Assembly: GCA_003508835.1 (NCBI GenBank)
Contig: PUFA01000070.1
Span: 7,949,001 to 8,013,000, forward strand
Length of the DNA: 64,000 nucleotides
DNA from: Eonycteris spelaea
Lineage: Eukaryota > Chordata > Mammalia > Chiroptera > Pteropodidae
Direction of reading: 5' to 3'
The notes under the pieces were generated by a model. It had not been told where the DNA came from. It did no database searches and saw only the letters and a program-made list of their open reading frames with translations. The position numbers were made by a program, and so were the translations under genes. Shown one piece after another: positions 1 to 13,227 of this stretch (position 1 is the stretch's first letter; each line of letters starts with the position of its first letter).

Positions 1-1650
1 GTTTCCCTTTCATTTATTTTTTATTGTATTACATTTGACATAAAACATTGGGCAAGTTTAAGCTGTATAATACGTTGATACATTTTTCCTTTCACTTTTT
101 ATTTTGTTAAATTAAATTTTTAAAACTTTGTTATGAGGTTCTGGACCAGTAGCACAAAAATAGAAAAGAGACAATAAAATATTATCAGTCTCTCAGTTTG
201 GAAAGTCTCTTTTAAAATATCCCAGTGATCTATGTACAGGACTATATAAAATTCTTGATATAAAGATAGACTCAACATTGCTACAAGTAGTCTTGCTTTT
301 GTTAAAATAAGGTGCTTATATTCATTTGTTGATAAATTAAAAATAACTCTCCCACCTTTCTCAATTTCCTTCTGTATTTTCTCCCTGTTCTCTGAATTTA
401 AATATTCACTATGCTACAATTCTATTACTTCCTTAGATTGTATTTAAAAATTGGCAAACATGCATGTCTTCAAAGCAGAGAGTGGCGTGCTAATATTTGC
501 CCATAATTTCACATACCAAACCACAGCCTGGAGTTTCTTTTTTACACTTAAAGAAGTAAAATATCAACTTTCTAAATGAAAGCTTCTAGAATAAAGCTTG
601 AAATTTATACACAATGGCACTCTGAACAACTCACCAGGGAAAACCTTGCAACCCACAGCTGTTATAAACTGCATGTAATTCAAAACTTTCTCAAAGTTGT
701 GTCTTAGCAGAACCTATATCTCCTAATACAGTCATTTTGCCAATATTTTTTTTAAGATTTTGGTTTTATAAAATTGATTTAGAGTAAATCTGTGACAGGA
801 TGACAAAGAATATGGTATCTCTTTCCATTGAGAGCTAATGTAAGATAGTTCATGATATGAAGGTGGTGACAGGGGATTATATATTTTTCACTGGCAGTAA
901 ATTTCCTCTTCAGGAGAAATTTGTCTTTTCTCTGATGGCCTCTTTGGTTATGAAAGGAAAGTACACAATAGCATGATCAAGGACAAGACAATGAGAGAGC
1001 TGAACTGTCCTACATTTTCTTTATAAGAGGAATTTTGAGTTGTCAGAAGCAAGGAAGGAATTGCAAATTAGAGAGACAAAGATAAGAAAAAAGGAGGAAG
1101 AGAAAATTGGCAGTTGGCAGGTCAGGGAGCTGAACTCTTCAAAACAAGGGCAACTAACATTCAATTTTAAGTAATCTGCTATAAGTATTTTGCTTTAGTG
1201 TAACTGCCATTTTTACCTCAAAATCTTTATGAAGTTCCTGATTTCCTGAGTGGTATTTGAGATAAATGAAGGAGAAAACAGTGTTTCACGTTTTGATTCA
1301 CTCAGGAATAGACAAAGGAACAGACACAAAAGTCAAGATGACAGTGAATTTGAAAATTCTGAGAAGCAGGAAATTTGACCAATAAATGACTAAGGGGACC
1401 AAGTCCTTCCCTGGGAATCCTCGAGACGTTGGAGGGATGCTGTGTCACTTAGGCTTTGTCAAACAAGCAGAACCACTAGATGGGATTTACCACAAGAATT
1501 ATGCTTTACATAATTGTGGAAGCTGTTAAGAAATTTAATAGAAGGCCCTTGCCTTCTCGTCTGTTGTGGGCCTGAAGTCTCTGTAGAGTATCAGTACTAG
1601 CATTTGGGAAAAAAGTTGAAATAGAAAGGAGAGAGCAAGGACAAACTAGA
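1..1650. other. Noncoding AT-rich DNA
   Basis: No gene, clear repeat family or RNA was recognised. The part from about 1.4 kb may already belong to an LTR flanking the ERV-L-like remnant. Confidence 0.5.
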
Positions 1651-1651
1651 A

Positions 1652-1693
1652 GCTTTCTCTCTCTCTCTCTCTCGCTCGCTCGCTCGCTCGCTG
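1652..1693. repeat. (CT)n-(CTCG)n microsatellite
   Basis: A run of CT dinucleotides changes to about five CTCG units, giving an unusual CpG-containing microsatellite. Confidence 0.95.
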
Positions 1694-2019
1694 CCTCCAA
1701 CCTTGACAACACAGTTAATCTACAGAAGGAGTTGTCATTCTTTAACACAGACCTGATTTAGGATTTGAAGAAGCTAAAGGAGGTGATCCAGAAGAGCTAA
1801 AGCAACTGCGAGCTTGGCTGCTGCCTTATGCCAACAAAATGCATCAGCAGATCAGTGTCAACATGCATGAACTCCAAATGTAACAGATACCCCACACTGA
1901 ACTTCAACAAATAATGGCTCATTGTGGGTAATAATGAAAGGAATCATTCCCATTTCACACAGTTTTCCTGGACCCATGGGTCCCAGTGATACAAGAAATA
2001 GCACCATACATTTGTCACT

Positions 2020-3600
2020 GATTTAGAGCACATACCACACCCTGGAGGGCTTTATCTCAACCCTGAAAGGTGTTGCTTCCAGCAGACATGGTAACTAAAT
2101 CTTCAAAAGGCTATTCCAGCATTCTAACAGGCCAGCTACTTCAAGATGATGGGAAGCATGGTAAGATCAGTGAATTCCATTAGCATGAGTCCACTGTCAC
2201 ATTTTAATTGCTATTAAATGAGTTCCTTGGTTAGGAGCAATGCTTTGGGAATACCTTGATGAGAATCATATTACGTAAGTCCACAGATGGTGGTTTTGGC
2301 AAAAGCACGTAGGGCAAGTGCCTCTTCCAAGATAGATGTGGTTTAATGCAATCAACCTGCCACCAGGTGGCTGTCTCATCCTCCTGGGGAATGATATATA
2401 TCAGGGGCTCAGAGATGGTCTCTGCTATTGGCAGGTTGGGCACTCAAGAGTGACTCAGATCAGCCCGAGAGAATGAAAGACCATGTTGCTGAGTCCATGC
2501 ATAACCTCCATTCCTGACACCATGGCCTCTTTGTTCATGAACCCATTGAGCAACAATGGAGTGGCTGGGGACAGAGACTGATCGACATCCACAGAGGAGG
2601 GCACTGTCCACTGAATATTAGATCCTCCTCTACTGAGCCTGCTCTTTAATGAGAAGTCATATGGGACAAACATTGTCGTACTCTGTGCCCATTCAGAAAA
2701 ATCTATCCACATACCTCCTTGCCACCAGTTTTCCAGTTGTGAACTTCTTGAGTGCATACAAACATTCGGTCCATAACACTGACCATCTAGTCAAACCATT
2801 AGTCCCTGTCTATGAATCATTGAAGAGCCATATCTTTGGCCATCCCTTCTTCCAGGAAAAATAAATAGCTAGATGCACTCCTTAAAGTATTGTTCAACAA
2901 AAGGATTTCCATTCACTGCCATCATACTTCAGAGCCACCTCAGAGTGGGCCAGTAATACTGAACTATCTCCTTGAGGATGTGCCACCAAATCATGCAGAT
3001 CTATAAACCATGTCTGATTTTTCTTTTCAGTCAACATTAGTCATAGAGAACTCTTCTTGAGGATACATGTGTGGGTTGAAAAAGAGGAGGAAATAGCAAG
3101 AGCGGTGCCTTAGACATCTGTGTCACTTGCTCATTCAACTTACTGTGCCTTCAGGACCTGCTCAAGCTGTGCTGTATACCAACTTTATAGTTTGGTGGGC
3201 CAGCTAGTACCCACTTGATCATAGGCAGCTCATGTGGTAGCCCATGGCCAAGTGTTAAGGTTCTACTAAGGCCCACTAGCAAGCCTTAGATATTTCTCAA
3301 AAGAAGAAGAGCCAGAATGGTAAAGCTTTGCTCCAAAATTCTAATGGAGATATGCACTGTAATTCACCTGTAGGGGACTGCAAAGTCTCCATACACATTT
3401 CCATCTACGCAGACACCACGGCACCATCGGATCCACTAGGTCACATGGTAGAGCACTTTACACAGCAACCTGAACCTTTCTCAGAGCCTTCTCTTTTTCT
3501 GGGTGATATTTTGGCCCCTTTCTACAATCACTTGAATATATACATGACATATAATCACTTATATTTTTTTCTCTACCAATTTAGAACTTAAGGAAATGAA
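2020..3600 (-). mobile_element. ERV-L-like endogenous retrovirus pol remnant
   Basis: This is a broken copy of a retroviral pol gene read on the minus strand. The frame at 2757-2455 resembles RNase H followed by the linker before integrase (WIDFSEWAQS is visible). The frame at 2443-2231 resembles the start of the integrase core (ATWWQVDCIKPHLSWK). These match the ERV-L/HERV16-type class III family as remembered. Sequence further right (to about 3.6 kb) probably derives from the upstream RT region. Stops and frameshifts interrupt it, so no functional protein is encoded. Boundaries are approximate; flanking sequence at 1.4-2.0 kb may be LTR. Confidence 0.7.
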
Positions 3601-3619
3601 GCCATTTACTGTGTGCTCC

Positions 3620-5850
3620 TCAATACCCTAACACATGGGATATGGGGCTCTGGCTAACCTTGTTCATATGTTAAAGAAAGAATTCTATATCCTATATGGC
3701 TGAAGCTCTTCAAGATACCTAGCGGCAGGCCCATGTAAGAGGTAGGTCCTCAAAATGGAGGGAAAGGCAGACAGTGATGACTAGAAGGCCACTTCTCTGA
3801 CACCAAAACAATTTGTTGCGAGGTGGAAAATTCAGTTAACATCTCTGAGGTTTTCTCTGCTGCACTAAGCATTCAGTTTGACTGATGGATCAGTTGTTTT
3901 GGTCCCACTGCCTGTAAATAACAATGCCATGTTTCCATGAAAAGAACCTTCAGTGAAATGGAGAATCATTTTGTCTATGTAAACGCTATAGTTCCAAACT
4001 CTTTGCTTCTTATCATATTTACTTTGTATTCTTTCAGACCCAAGTAAACAAAAATGCTAATTTAACCCAGTTTAAAAAACAAAGAAGATAGAAATCTCAC
4101 TTGAAATTGGATCGTTTTTATTCTTGTCATACCTGCCTCGGACATAGACATTTAATATTTAAATGTTATTCCCTGTGAGATCTGGACTTTCAGCATTTTA
4201 TGGCTATGACAGAATTCAAATTTCAGATTCTACCTTGTGTGAAAATATCATTTCAAAGCATGCCCCAGGAGAATAATAATAACCTGAGTCTGGCATTTTT
4301 TAAAATGAAGTTTTTTTCCAAAGGTCTCTTAAAATACAGCTTATTCGCTCTTCTTCCTAGACACCAGGAGTTAAGCAATGATGCCTTTTCTTTTCTCCCA
4401 AGTTCAGTCTAAATCTGTTACCAAATTACTTATTATAAGCAGAATGAGTAGTTGCAAAAGAAAGATTATTCTGACTGCATTTAATACATTAAATATTTTA
4501 TAATATACTAACCTTCCTTTTTCATTCTAATTTAAAAGTTACATTAATTATGTGTGCTCCTCAATAAATTATCTCTAATTATAATTTGACTATTAAAAAC
4601 ATGTCTGTTGTTTTCTTTTGTTATTAGTATAATCCTGAAAACACCTGCCCACAATCTACTAAACATTAGGGTTGTGGCGATTAATAGTAATGAATCCTGT
4701 GAAATCACTTTTTGTCCTTAAGCAGTCTGAACAAGTTGGGCTATTTAAATATCTTAGCTTAAATGCTACATTGCTCTGGCATGTTTCATAAAGTTGCATA
4801 AATCCTGGCACCTTGCATCCTATAATTCACATAATGTGAGAAATGAAGCATGCAGCATTTAATCACATAGTGTCCACTACTGACCGTGGCCTGGCAAAGC
4901 TTAGTGGACATGTCTTTAGAAAAAAACATATGTAAGATGGAGATAAGCATTTAAAATTTTTCTTTAAAGATGATTTTCTTGTTTGGTTTCTTCCAGGCTT
5001 CTTCCAGAGTCTCTACTATAATAGTATTCAAATGACTTCCTGAAAGAGAACTAACTTTAAGCCAATACACACTGCACTATGTTTTGACATATGCCAAATG
5101 ACCAGCTAATTTTTACCTTAATTAGAGTTGTCTCTTTTTTATTAAATTTGTCAAGGCAACATTGGTTAATAATATTGTATAAGTTAGAACTGGCTCCTTT
5201 GCCATAAACTATTTATATGACTAAAAAGGAAGGTAGAAACATTGAGAAAAGCATTATCATGCCTCTATACAGCTTTTCATTTTCAAAGTTTATTATGATC
5301 TGTTGTGTTTTTTTTGAATTAATATCTTCTGCTTTGATTGAATCTATTGATAGAATAAGGAAATTTGAATTTACATATGGAAGCCAGAATTGACAAGTAT
5401 GTCATTGGCATCTGCAGCAACAAGATATCCCCAAAACTTGAAGAGAAGGCTAAACACAAAATTGCAAATAAAAACTTCAATAACTAAAATAAACTGTTAA
5501 AAAAGGTAAGCAACCCTAAGCAATAATCTGAGAAGTTTTAGCACACCCAAACACCAGTCATCATTTCAGAAGCCTATTATTATTCTATCTGCAGCATGGT
5601 CGATTACACAGTGAAAGAATGTGTTAGTGGAAGAGTAAGCCTGATGCCTAGAAAAATGCAAAGGGCTTAGTACCCAGACCACTTGGCAGAATAAGTAGAT
5701 GCAGTAAGATCTTATAATTCAAAGGCACCAGACACTAAAGTCACCCAACCAGTCAGTCTCCTGGCTCTAATTCCATGCTACTACTACCTCTGGGGTGTAA
5801 TTGGCTTCTCAGGGAAATTTTTGAGAGAAATAACTGTTGAACCATAGAGA
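3620..5850. other. Unique AT-rich intergenic DNA
   Basis: No gene seen. Parts near 4.7-4.9 kb and 5.1-5.25 kb lack repeat features and have homeodomain-type TAAT sites, so a conserved noncoding element is possible but unproven. Confidence 0.45.
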
Positions 5851-5859
5851 TAAAATTCC

Positions 5860-6550
5860 AGCCCCCTTTGTATTCATTTATTCAACACTAATTGAGCAAT
5901 GTCTATGTACCAAGTACCTGGCCAAGCACTGGGCAAATGATAAATATGGTAGCAAATACTGCCCTGTGGACTGGAAATCTAGCCAGGAGCAGACATTAAA
6001 CAAATTAACATACAAATAAATGTATAATTATAAATGTTATTAAGTGCTACAAAGGAAAGATAAGAAACAATAACTAGAAGGACTTAATTTGGGTTGGAAG
6101 GGTCAAGAAGTCCCTCTGCATGGAAGAGATGTTTAAATTGACATTTGAAACATGCAGTAATCCAGCAAAAGGTTGGGAAGGAACATCACCAGCAGAGGAC
6201 CCAGAGACAAGAGGGCTTGGAACACATGAGAATCTAGATCTGACAAAACACTAGTATGAATAAAGGAGAAGGGGGAAGAGAAGATTGGTGACTGATATGA
6301 AGTTAGCAAAGGAGGCAGGGCTCAGACCACAAAGGCCAAACTCCTCAGAGTTTGGACTTTATTTTGATAGTGACAGAAACAGAAGGACTTAAAGACTGAG
6401 AGGAACAGGATCCAATTGATGCTCCTTAAAGACCATTTTGGTCGCCCTGTGGAGAAAGGACTAAAGCAGGACAAGAGTAGAAGTGGGGAAGCAAGTTGGG
6501 AGCTATTGTGGAAATCCACATGGGAGGAAGGTCCTGTGAGCTGGGACAGG
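5860..6550 (-). repeat. L2 LINE fragment
   Basis: From left to right it shows the L2 landmarks in reverse orientation: TTATTCAACACTAATTGAGC, a TTAAGTGCTACAAAGGA block, AACATCACCAGCAGAGGAC, and GGACTTTATTTTGATAG followed by CTGTGGAGAAAGG. No intact ORF remains. Confidence 0.7.
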
Positions 6551-6957
6551 GAGAAGTCGTCACCAATTACAATTATCAACATAGCATTTCAGTTTATCCA
6601 TCAGTCTCTTTGGAGCTGGCCACAGGAATTCCCTGCCCAGTTCTCACTGTAATGCCAAAACCCAGATTCTGCATCTGTAAAGCTGAGGCTAGCACTCTGG
6701 AAAAGAACAACTACACCTAGCTTCCGCCTCCCCAGGCTCAGTCTGGGTGACCAGCTGGCCTCCCTGGATACCATCCTTATCTCTTCTCACTTCAGAGACA
6801 ACATTTCAACAGGGTATGTCCTTAAGTAAATTAGTCTGGGAAATAAGGATGTATAAAGAATGTGAATTAGCAAGTTTGTCACTTGTTCTTCCCATGGAGA
6901 ACATTGGCCCTTTGTAGCTATAATAAGACATTTAGGTCAAAGTTAAGAGTTTGCTCT

Positions 6958-7022
6958 CCCTTAATAGCAGCTATTGAGCACTCACCATGTGCCATACCCT
7001 ATCCTAAGCACTTAACCTGAAT
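6958..7022 (-). repeat. MIR fragment
   Basis: TATTGAGCACTCACCATGTG and CCTAAGCACTT match the reverse-oriented MIR end. It abuts an L2 fragment. Confidence 0.55.
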
Positions 7023-7325
7023 CCATCTCTAGCCTTTAAATATTTGGGTGCCCCAGGAATCAGTCCTCAGCCATCTACTCTGTCTGGACTCACTCCCTAC
7101 GTGAACTCATCCACTTCCATGGCTTTAAATGCCATCTGTCTGCCAACTCCCAAGATTCTGTCTCCTCTTGTTCTTGCACAACTATCTCTGTGACATCTCC
7201 ACTTGGCTGATTAATTATTATTTACCTTCACAAACTGAACTCTCGATTCCTCCTCAAAAAGTAAAACATTTCCCTTATCAGTCCCCATCTAGAACATGAT
7301 AATCCATTCTTCTTACTAGAAACCT
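7023..7325 (+). repeat. L2 LINE fragment
   Basis: GGTGCCCCAGGAATCAGTCC, CATGGCTTTAAATGCCATCT, CCAACTCCCAAGATTC and GACATCTCCACTTGGCTGAT match the sense strand of the L2 reverse-transcriptase 3' region. Confidence 0.7.
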
Positions 7326-7964
7326 TGTGTGGAGACAGGAAGTGAGATCTGTATTTGCTCTCCTCGTTCCATCTCCTCACCAGGCAGGGACAAGCAGGGA
7401 GGTAAAGAGAGAGAAAGGGCCCTATAATGATGAGTGTTCCTCCTGTCTTTGGAGACTCATGCCCTCTGGACAGCAGAGCGCACTGCTGAATCTCCTTTCA
7501 GGGGGCATGTTTGTGGTCTTCCACTGCCTCATTCCAGCAGCAGTTTCAGGACATAGACCCCCCAGAGACTCATTCTGTTGCAGATATCTCCTCTTCTTAG
7601 GGAGTGACCCACTGCCACCGTCTGTAGTCCTCTCCAGCTCAAAGGATACTCTTTAACCAAATTCAGCAGGCTCCCATTATAGCCCTTTCTCTTGCTCTGT
7701 GGTCAGAGGCATCTATCACCTCTCTGAATCCCCTTCACTTGAGTAAAAAAGGTGAGGAAAGGAGAAATATAGAGCATTCTGACAGCTCTCTCTAAGGAAA
7801 TTCTCTTGCATCAATTCCTTTTATATCACTCTCTTCTTTTCTAACATACAGTCTGAAGATAGGCTATGAGTGGCTTTTAGGGTACCTATTAGCAAGTCCT
7901 ACATAGATACTCTCTTCAGAATATCTCTACCCTCAGCAAACTCTCTTATCTCTTCCCTCTTACT

Positions 7965-7966
<2 letters not shown>

Positions 7967-8012
<46 letters not shown>

Positions 8013-8060
8013 CTCTCTCTCTCTCTCTCTTCTCTGTCTCTCTCTCTCTCTCTCTCCCCC
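7967..8060. repeat. (CT)n microsatellite
   Basis: A polypyrimidine CT tract of about 90 bases with a few interruptions. It creates spurious Ser/Leu-rich and Arg/Glu-rich ORFs on the two strands. Confidence 0.98.
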
Positions 8061-8117
8061 CTTCCTTCCATCCCCTTCTCTCCCCTCTCCCTTACAGATA
8101 CAGTCTAACTGTCTAAT

Positions 8118-8255
8118 ATAGTAGTCACTAGCCACATGTGATTATTTAAATTAAAATAATTTAAAGTAAATTAAAAATCCATTTCCAGTTGCATTAACCA
8201 CATCTCAAGTGCTCATTTCCGTCGTCACAGACAGTCCTATTAGATGGCCTTACTC
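8118..8255. mobile_element. hAT-type MITE (CTAGCCACATGTG family), copy 1
   Basis: The copy contains GTCACTAGCCACATGTG, an AT-rich TTTAAATTAAAATAA core and CTCAAGTGCTCA, ending with CTATTAGATGG. It shares these blocks with the copy at 41845-42045, so the family is repeated within the window. Confidence 0.6.
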
Positions 8256-9184
8256 TAGATCCTAAGTCTGCATGGCTTCCTTACCTCACATGGCTTTTGT
8301 CGGTTACATAACCTAATGTGGCTGCCAACCCCAAGCCTATAAGACCTTTCTCTAAACAACAGTCCCTCAAGTGCCAACAGTCCGGGCACTAAATATCAAG
8401 GAGAGAACAAGGTCAAGTGTAAAGAACTATAGGTTGTGGTGGTTAAAGGTGTCTACCATATTTAAAGGAGGCAGCCAAGGTGCAACCTCAGCCATTGCTG
8501 CCATGTGAAAAGTGAGCCCAGCAATACAAGACCTTTCAAATTTCAACAGTAGCTAGGAATACAGAGTTATGCAAAAATCTCAATGAACTGTTTAAAATTA
8601 AAATAGTTTTTTTAATTATATATGTTTATTGAAAAATACAGGAGACACATAAATGCATGTGGAAGAATAGCTATTACTTGAAGTCCTGTTGCTTTGCACT
8701 GGCCACTTTTAATATATTAGTAACCATATTTTTATACAGCAACACTTCTTTATATATAGACACACAAGTATAATTATACCTAAATGTAGTATTATACATG
8801 CTACTTTTTATCATGGACAATGTTTTATAATTTTTTTCCCTTGCTCCCTTTTTGATTTCACTCTTGGTTCAAATATTTTCAGAAATCCTCTATAGGCCGA
8901 ACAAAACAGTTTCAGCTCAAAGATCCTCAATTTATCATCCTTTTCTTACACAAACCCTAACTCGTTACACATATGTGTTTCTTGGTTCAAATTTTCTAGA
9001 GGGAAAAGAATCTAGTACTTCATTGGACAAACCATTCGCCAGTCCACCCATAGTCTAATCAGCTGCAGAAGAGGTCTAAGCCCAAGCCTTTAATGTGAGC
9101 TGCAGGGAGAGATAATTCCCAGATAAGGAGTGGAAAGAAGGAAACACTTCAAAAACATTACTACAGAATACTAAGTACTACAGC

Positions 9185-9412
9185 ACACTGATTAAGAGCA
9201 AAATATCTGAAACCCAACTGGATTCAAATCCCAAATCCACCACCTTACTATGTGACCTTGAGCCAATTACATAACCTCTCTGTGCCTAATTTTCTTTATC
9301 TGGAAATTGAGACTCATAATAGTACCCAACTTGTAGGATTGTTCTGAGGATGTAAGTGTAAAAGCCTTAGAACAGTATTTGGCCCATAGTAAAAATAAAT
9401 GTTAGCTAATGA
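9185..9412 (+). repeat. MIR SINE
   Basis: It is nearly full length. It contains GGATTCAAATCCCA, TGTGACCTTGAGC, CTCTCTGTGCCT and the tail region CAGTATTTGGCCCATAGTAA, matching the MIR consensus in plus orientation. Confidence 0.85.
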
Positions 9413-9904
9413 TGTTTTTTTTTCTTCCTATATGTGAAGAGTTTACAGTTGCAGAAGCTTCATTCAATAGGCCCACTGAAAAAGGGTCTTTTCTATGTGA
9501 CAGATAATTCTGTAATACAGTAAGAAGAATATGTTTATATTTCAGGAAATTGTGACTTCCAAAATCTACTGTGCTTTTTTCAGAGGTTCAGGCTCATCAA
9601 GCTTCTACCATTAGTTAAATGACCTTATAAAGAATGAGCTTTCATCTGAAAATGAGGCAGACCTGCTCCCTATCCTCAAGGAATATTCAGCCTTTTACAG
9701 AAATTTAAACACATCGTTCATAACTATAATACAAGTAGAAAGTAATAGGTGCCCTTAAACAGGAGAATAAGTAACCTCTTAAATTATTGCAGAAACCTCT
9801 GCTGCCTCCTTGGACTAGAATCCGATCCAACCACCCTCTTCACCAGATTAAGGATAATTATTGCTAATGGAGTTATGCAGACTATCTGATGAGGGTAAAC
9901 TTTT

Positions 9905-10400
9905 CATACTGTGTATTGGTCAGAAAAGGATAGTTTATCCTGCAGTAATAAAAAAGCCAAAAGTTGCAGTGGCTTATAAGGTGAACTTTACTTCTGCTCA
10001 ACATAAATTGACAAGGAGAGTCTGCTCATCACAGTCATTCAAGAGTCCAGGCTGACATAAGCTCCATCTCAACACATGCTTCCACAGTGGTGAGAAGTAG
10101 AGTTCTTTTAAAAAGCATGACCAGCCATACTTTTTAACATTTCTTCTGGAGGAGACACCCTCCATGATTGCTCACATTTCATTTGCCAAAGCAAGTCACA
10201 CGGTCATGCCCGAATTCAGCAGGGTGAGCATGTCTAATCCTCCCTCCGGAGGCTACTGCATGCTTACAAGCAGTAATACATCTACCACTCAAATGTGTGA
10301 GAAAAACGAAGTAACGCCTATGTTTTCTAAGGCTGAGCTCATCTCCCTCTGGAGCTCAATTCCCAATGATGGTGAAAGATTTCTGTTCAGTATTTCCCTA
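9905..10400 (+). repeat. Unassigned ancient interspersed repeat
   Basis: TGTGTATTGGTCAGAAAAGG, TATCCTGCAGTAATAAAAAA and GTGGCTTATAAGGTGAAC resemble a common mammalian repeat opening TGTGTTAGTCAG. Its family was not named. Confidence 0.45.
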
Positions 10401-10419
10401 AAGCCCTGATTATTTCCAA

Positions 10420-11960
10420 CCCCCGTTCTAAAGAATCTCAAAAGAAATGCAAGAAGGTGGGCCAAGGCCCATAGGTCAAATCCTTTGCCCTTCTCCTCTC
10501 TCCCACTCCACTCCTCCTGAATGCTAAGCTCAGCCCTCCAAATTTGGAGGTTTTGTTATTTAAAGGGAGGCTTTTGGAACTTAGAAAAGCATGTTCTTTT
10601 CAACAAAGGCTGGCTTTCAATAACTGCCTCACTGTAGACTTAACAAACCTAGTGTAAATTGTATGAATTGGACAATGACAAATCAGCTCTGTGCAAACAT
10701 GAAACTGTTTATTTTTACATCTGCACATACTTTCCTTTGACAAGCTTCTACTCCACTTGACAATAGGAAACTAAATTTAGTCCAGTCCACCAAACTTGGC
10801 CCAGTCCAGCGTGCCTTTTAATTCACTTCAAGAATTACTATCCCAGTTAATATCATTCAAGTGTCTTTCCCATCTTCCTTCTGCTCCTTCTTTTGACTTA
10901 CATCCTTGGAAAAAGGCAAGATTGCAAACCAGACTGCCCTACTCACTTCTGCAGAGAGGTTCTGGGCCTGCAGAAAAAGGCAAGCATTTTTGTCACACCA
11001 TGTGGCGAGGACCCATACACTCTCTCCATTCCTCTCAGCTGCACCATTCCACAGTTCCTTCATACCCAGCTGTGGCAAGGCACATCTGCCAACTCCTTGT
11101 CTTTAAGAATTCCTGGCAAGAAGCAGGCACCAAATTCATGGTTTACAATCACCCTTCAAACTCCATAGGATTTTTCAAGGACCCCTTGGGTTGGTGGGGG
11201 TTATAGAGAGAGAGCAGGTCAAATACCCTCTGTACCCCTGTAGAAGGGAAAAAAGAGAAGAAACCTAATATAACACTCCACGAACTCTGTCTTCTCTGAG
11301 AAGTTCCTTCTCTCTCAGATGGTTTATATTTCCCCTTCAGGCAGGAGAAAGTCGAACCAGTTTTTCTGGGAGCACAGTCATTTTGGCTCATACCTGAGAA
11401 GCTGTCATTGGATAATTCATGGGTGAGTAGTCACAAGGGAAGGAAAACTGAACTTGTGGTCCAGTGCTTCAAGTTACTTCCACATGTAAATATTTCATAC
11501 ATCATGCTTCCACAACTTCATCTTTATAAAGTCAAGCTCTTGACTTATCTCTTGTTTTCCAAAATGTAGCCTAATTAATACTTTTGGAATACTGAATATA
11601 TAATCTATAATACTTTGAAAAGGTCCTGGTTGTCATTCTCCTGCTTCCCCTGCCTATTTCGTCCCAGATCCTCACAGCAGAGCCCACTGATGACTTTCAC
11701 CCACAGGTCCAGAGTCATATAATCTGGGGCTCGAGATTCACAGGTGCTAGATTCAGACCTGCTGGAGCACAACCTGGCTCTCTAAGGACACTCGATCACA
11801 AATTGAAAAGAAGCCGAGAATTGGGTCATGTCTAAGAGTCAGGGTTCAGCCTTATTTCTTATTTTATTAGGAAACATTATCTATCTATCTTCAGGTCAAT
11901 CTAAATGAGGATCTTTGAAACCTTTACACTTTTTCATGTTGCTTCCACATTTTGAGAAAG
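10420..11960. other. Unique intergenic DNA
   Basis: No repeat family or gene was recognised. A 136-codon plus frame (10796-11206) overlaps several other open frames in a GC-mixed stretch, shows no domain, and is not called. Confidence 0.45.
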
Positions 11961-11970
11961 GAATAGAATT

Positions 11971-12026
11971 CACCACACACACACACACACACACAACACA
12001 CACACAAATGCACACACGCACGCACC
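11971..12026. repeat. (CA)n microsatellite
   Basis: An interrupted CA repeat that ends in ACGC units. Confidence 0.97.
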
Positions 12027-12224
12027 TTAAACCAAGAGGGGGCATTCCCAACTGTTTTAATAGTCAGTGAAATAGTATATGTGAAAAGTTTTGTGATTGT
12101 AATAGGCTTTGAAAGTGTAAATTAATGTTAGTATAGATGATGATTTTTATTATATCTCTTGAACTGGTACATTCAGGGAATGCAGCCCCCTACCCCACCC
12201 CGCTTACTTTGCAACAATGCAGCA

Positions 12225-12415
12225 GAGTCGACATGACTGTGGCCACTGGCATCACAAAGACATTGGTTTGAACCTGACTCTGTCACTCACTAGCTGGGAC
12301 TCCGAGCAAGGTTCTTAATCTCCATGAGACTCAATTACCTCACCTGCAAAATGAAGATAATAATAAATGTGTAATGCTATGGATCATAAAAAGAACTCAA
12401 TAAAGAGCCTATTAC
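12225..12415 (+). repeat. MIR SINE
   Basis: It contains GGTTTGAACCTGACTCTG, CACTCACTAGCTGGGAC and CTCACCTGCAAAATGAAGAT, matching MIR in plus orientation. Confidence 0.8.
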
Positions 12416-13227
12416 TACTTTTTACTACTCTATTTCTTACTTTTGGTGAATGATATCACACTTTGCTTCTCTTAGACTCTTACTAGATAATCCAGAAAAT
12501 ACATCCCTGAGCAAACCAGGTAATCTCCTTTGCAAGCATTTTCCACACAAGTGTTGTAGAAGGAGGCTTAATTGATAAACAGTATCAAAAAAACATGATC
12601 TCTGTAAACATTAAACATGCTCCCTTCTCTTGGACAGCTGTGAGAAGCTAAGCAAGAAGAAGTGATTATATCAGGCCAGCCCACAGGGAGTCTCCAGCGT
12701 CAAAATAGACTTTTTTGCTCAAGTGTTTGGCAGTTCCTGACCTTATTATACCCACTGCGACATACGTGATGAATGGCATTCATGTGCAGCACTAAGATTA
12801 AGGGCTTTGGAAAAGGTGAAATATGCTGCAGGTTGTATACGTTCCCCCTTCTCCAGCTTACTCTCATCTCGTAAGGCTCATAGAAATGCAGCAAGTCCCA
12901 TGTCCTTGGATGACCTCATTATACAGATCACCCTACATTTGCTCCAATTTCTAGTGAATAAATCATTTTAAAATTTTGGTAATTATTATTAATCACAAAT
13001 CACTTGTGACACACCTCACAAAAGATATGTCTTGGTTGGGAACTGTGGCTCCGGGTGAGGGCTACTGGACTGGACTTAGTTTAAAATACTGATGCTAGGT
13101 GTTAGTTATTAGTAGAATTTGCAGTAACCTAACCTATCCTATCACCTCTATTCAGTTATGTGTCATATTTTATAGTTCACTTAATTCTTTTTCTATTTAA
13201 TTCATCTTTTCTTCAACAATCCAAAGC

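Noticed and set aside
7870..8135. Ser/Leu-rich and Arg/Glu-rich open frames
   Set aside because: Both are translations of the CT microsatellite.
10796..11206. 136-codon plus-strand frame
   Set aside because: Several overlapping frames are open in the same DNA, no domain is recognised, and no promoter or splice context supports it.
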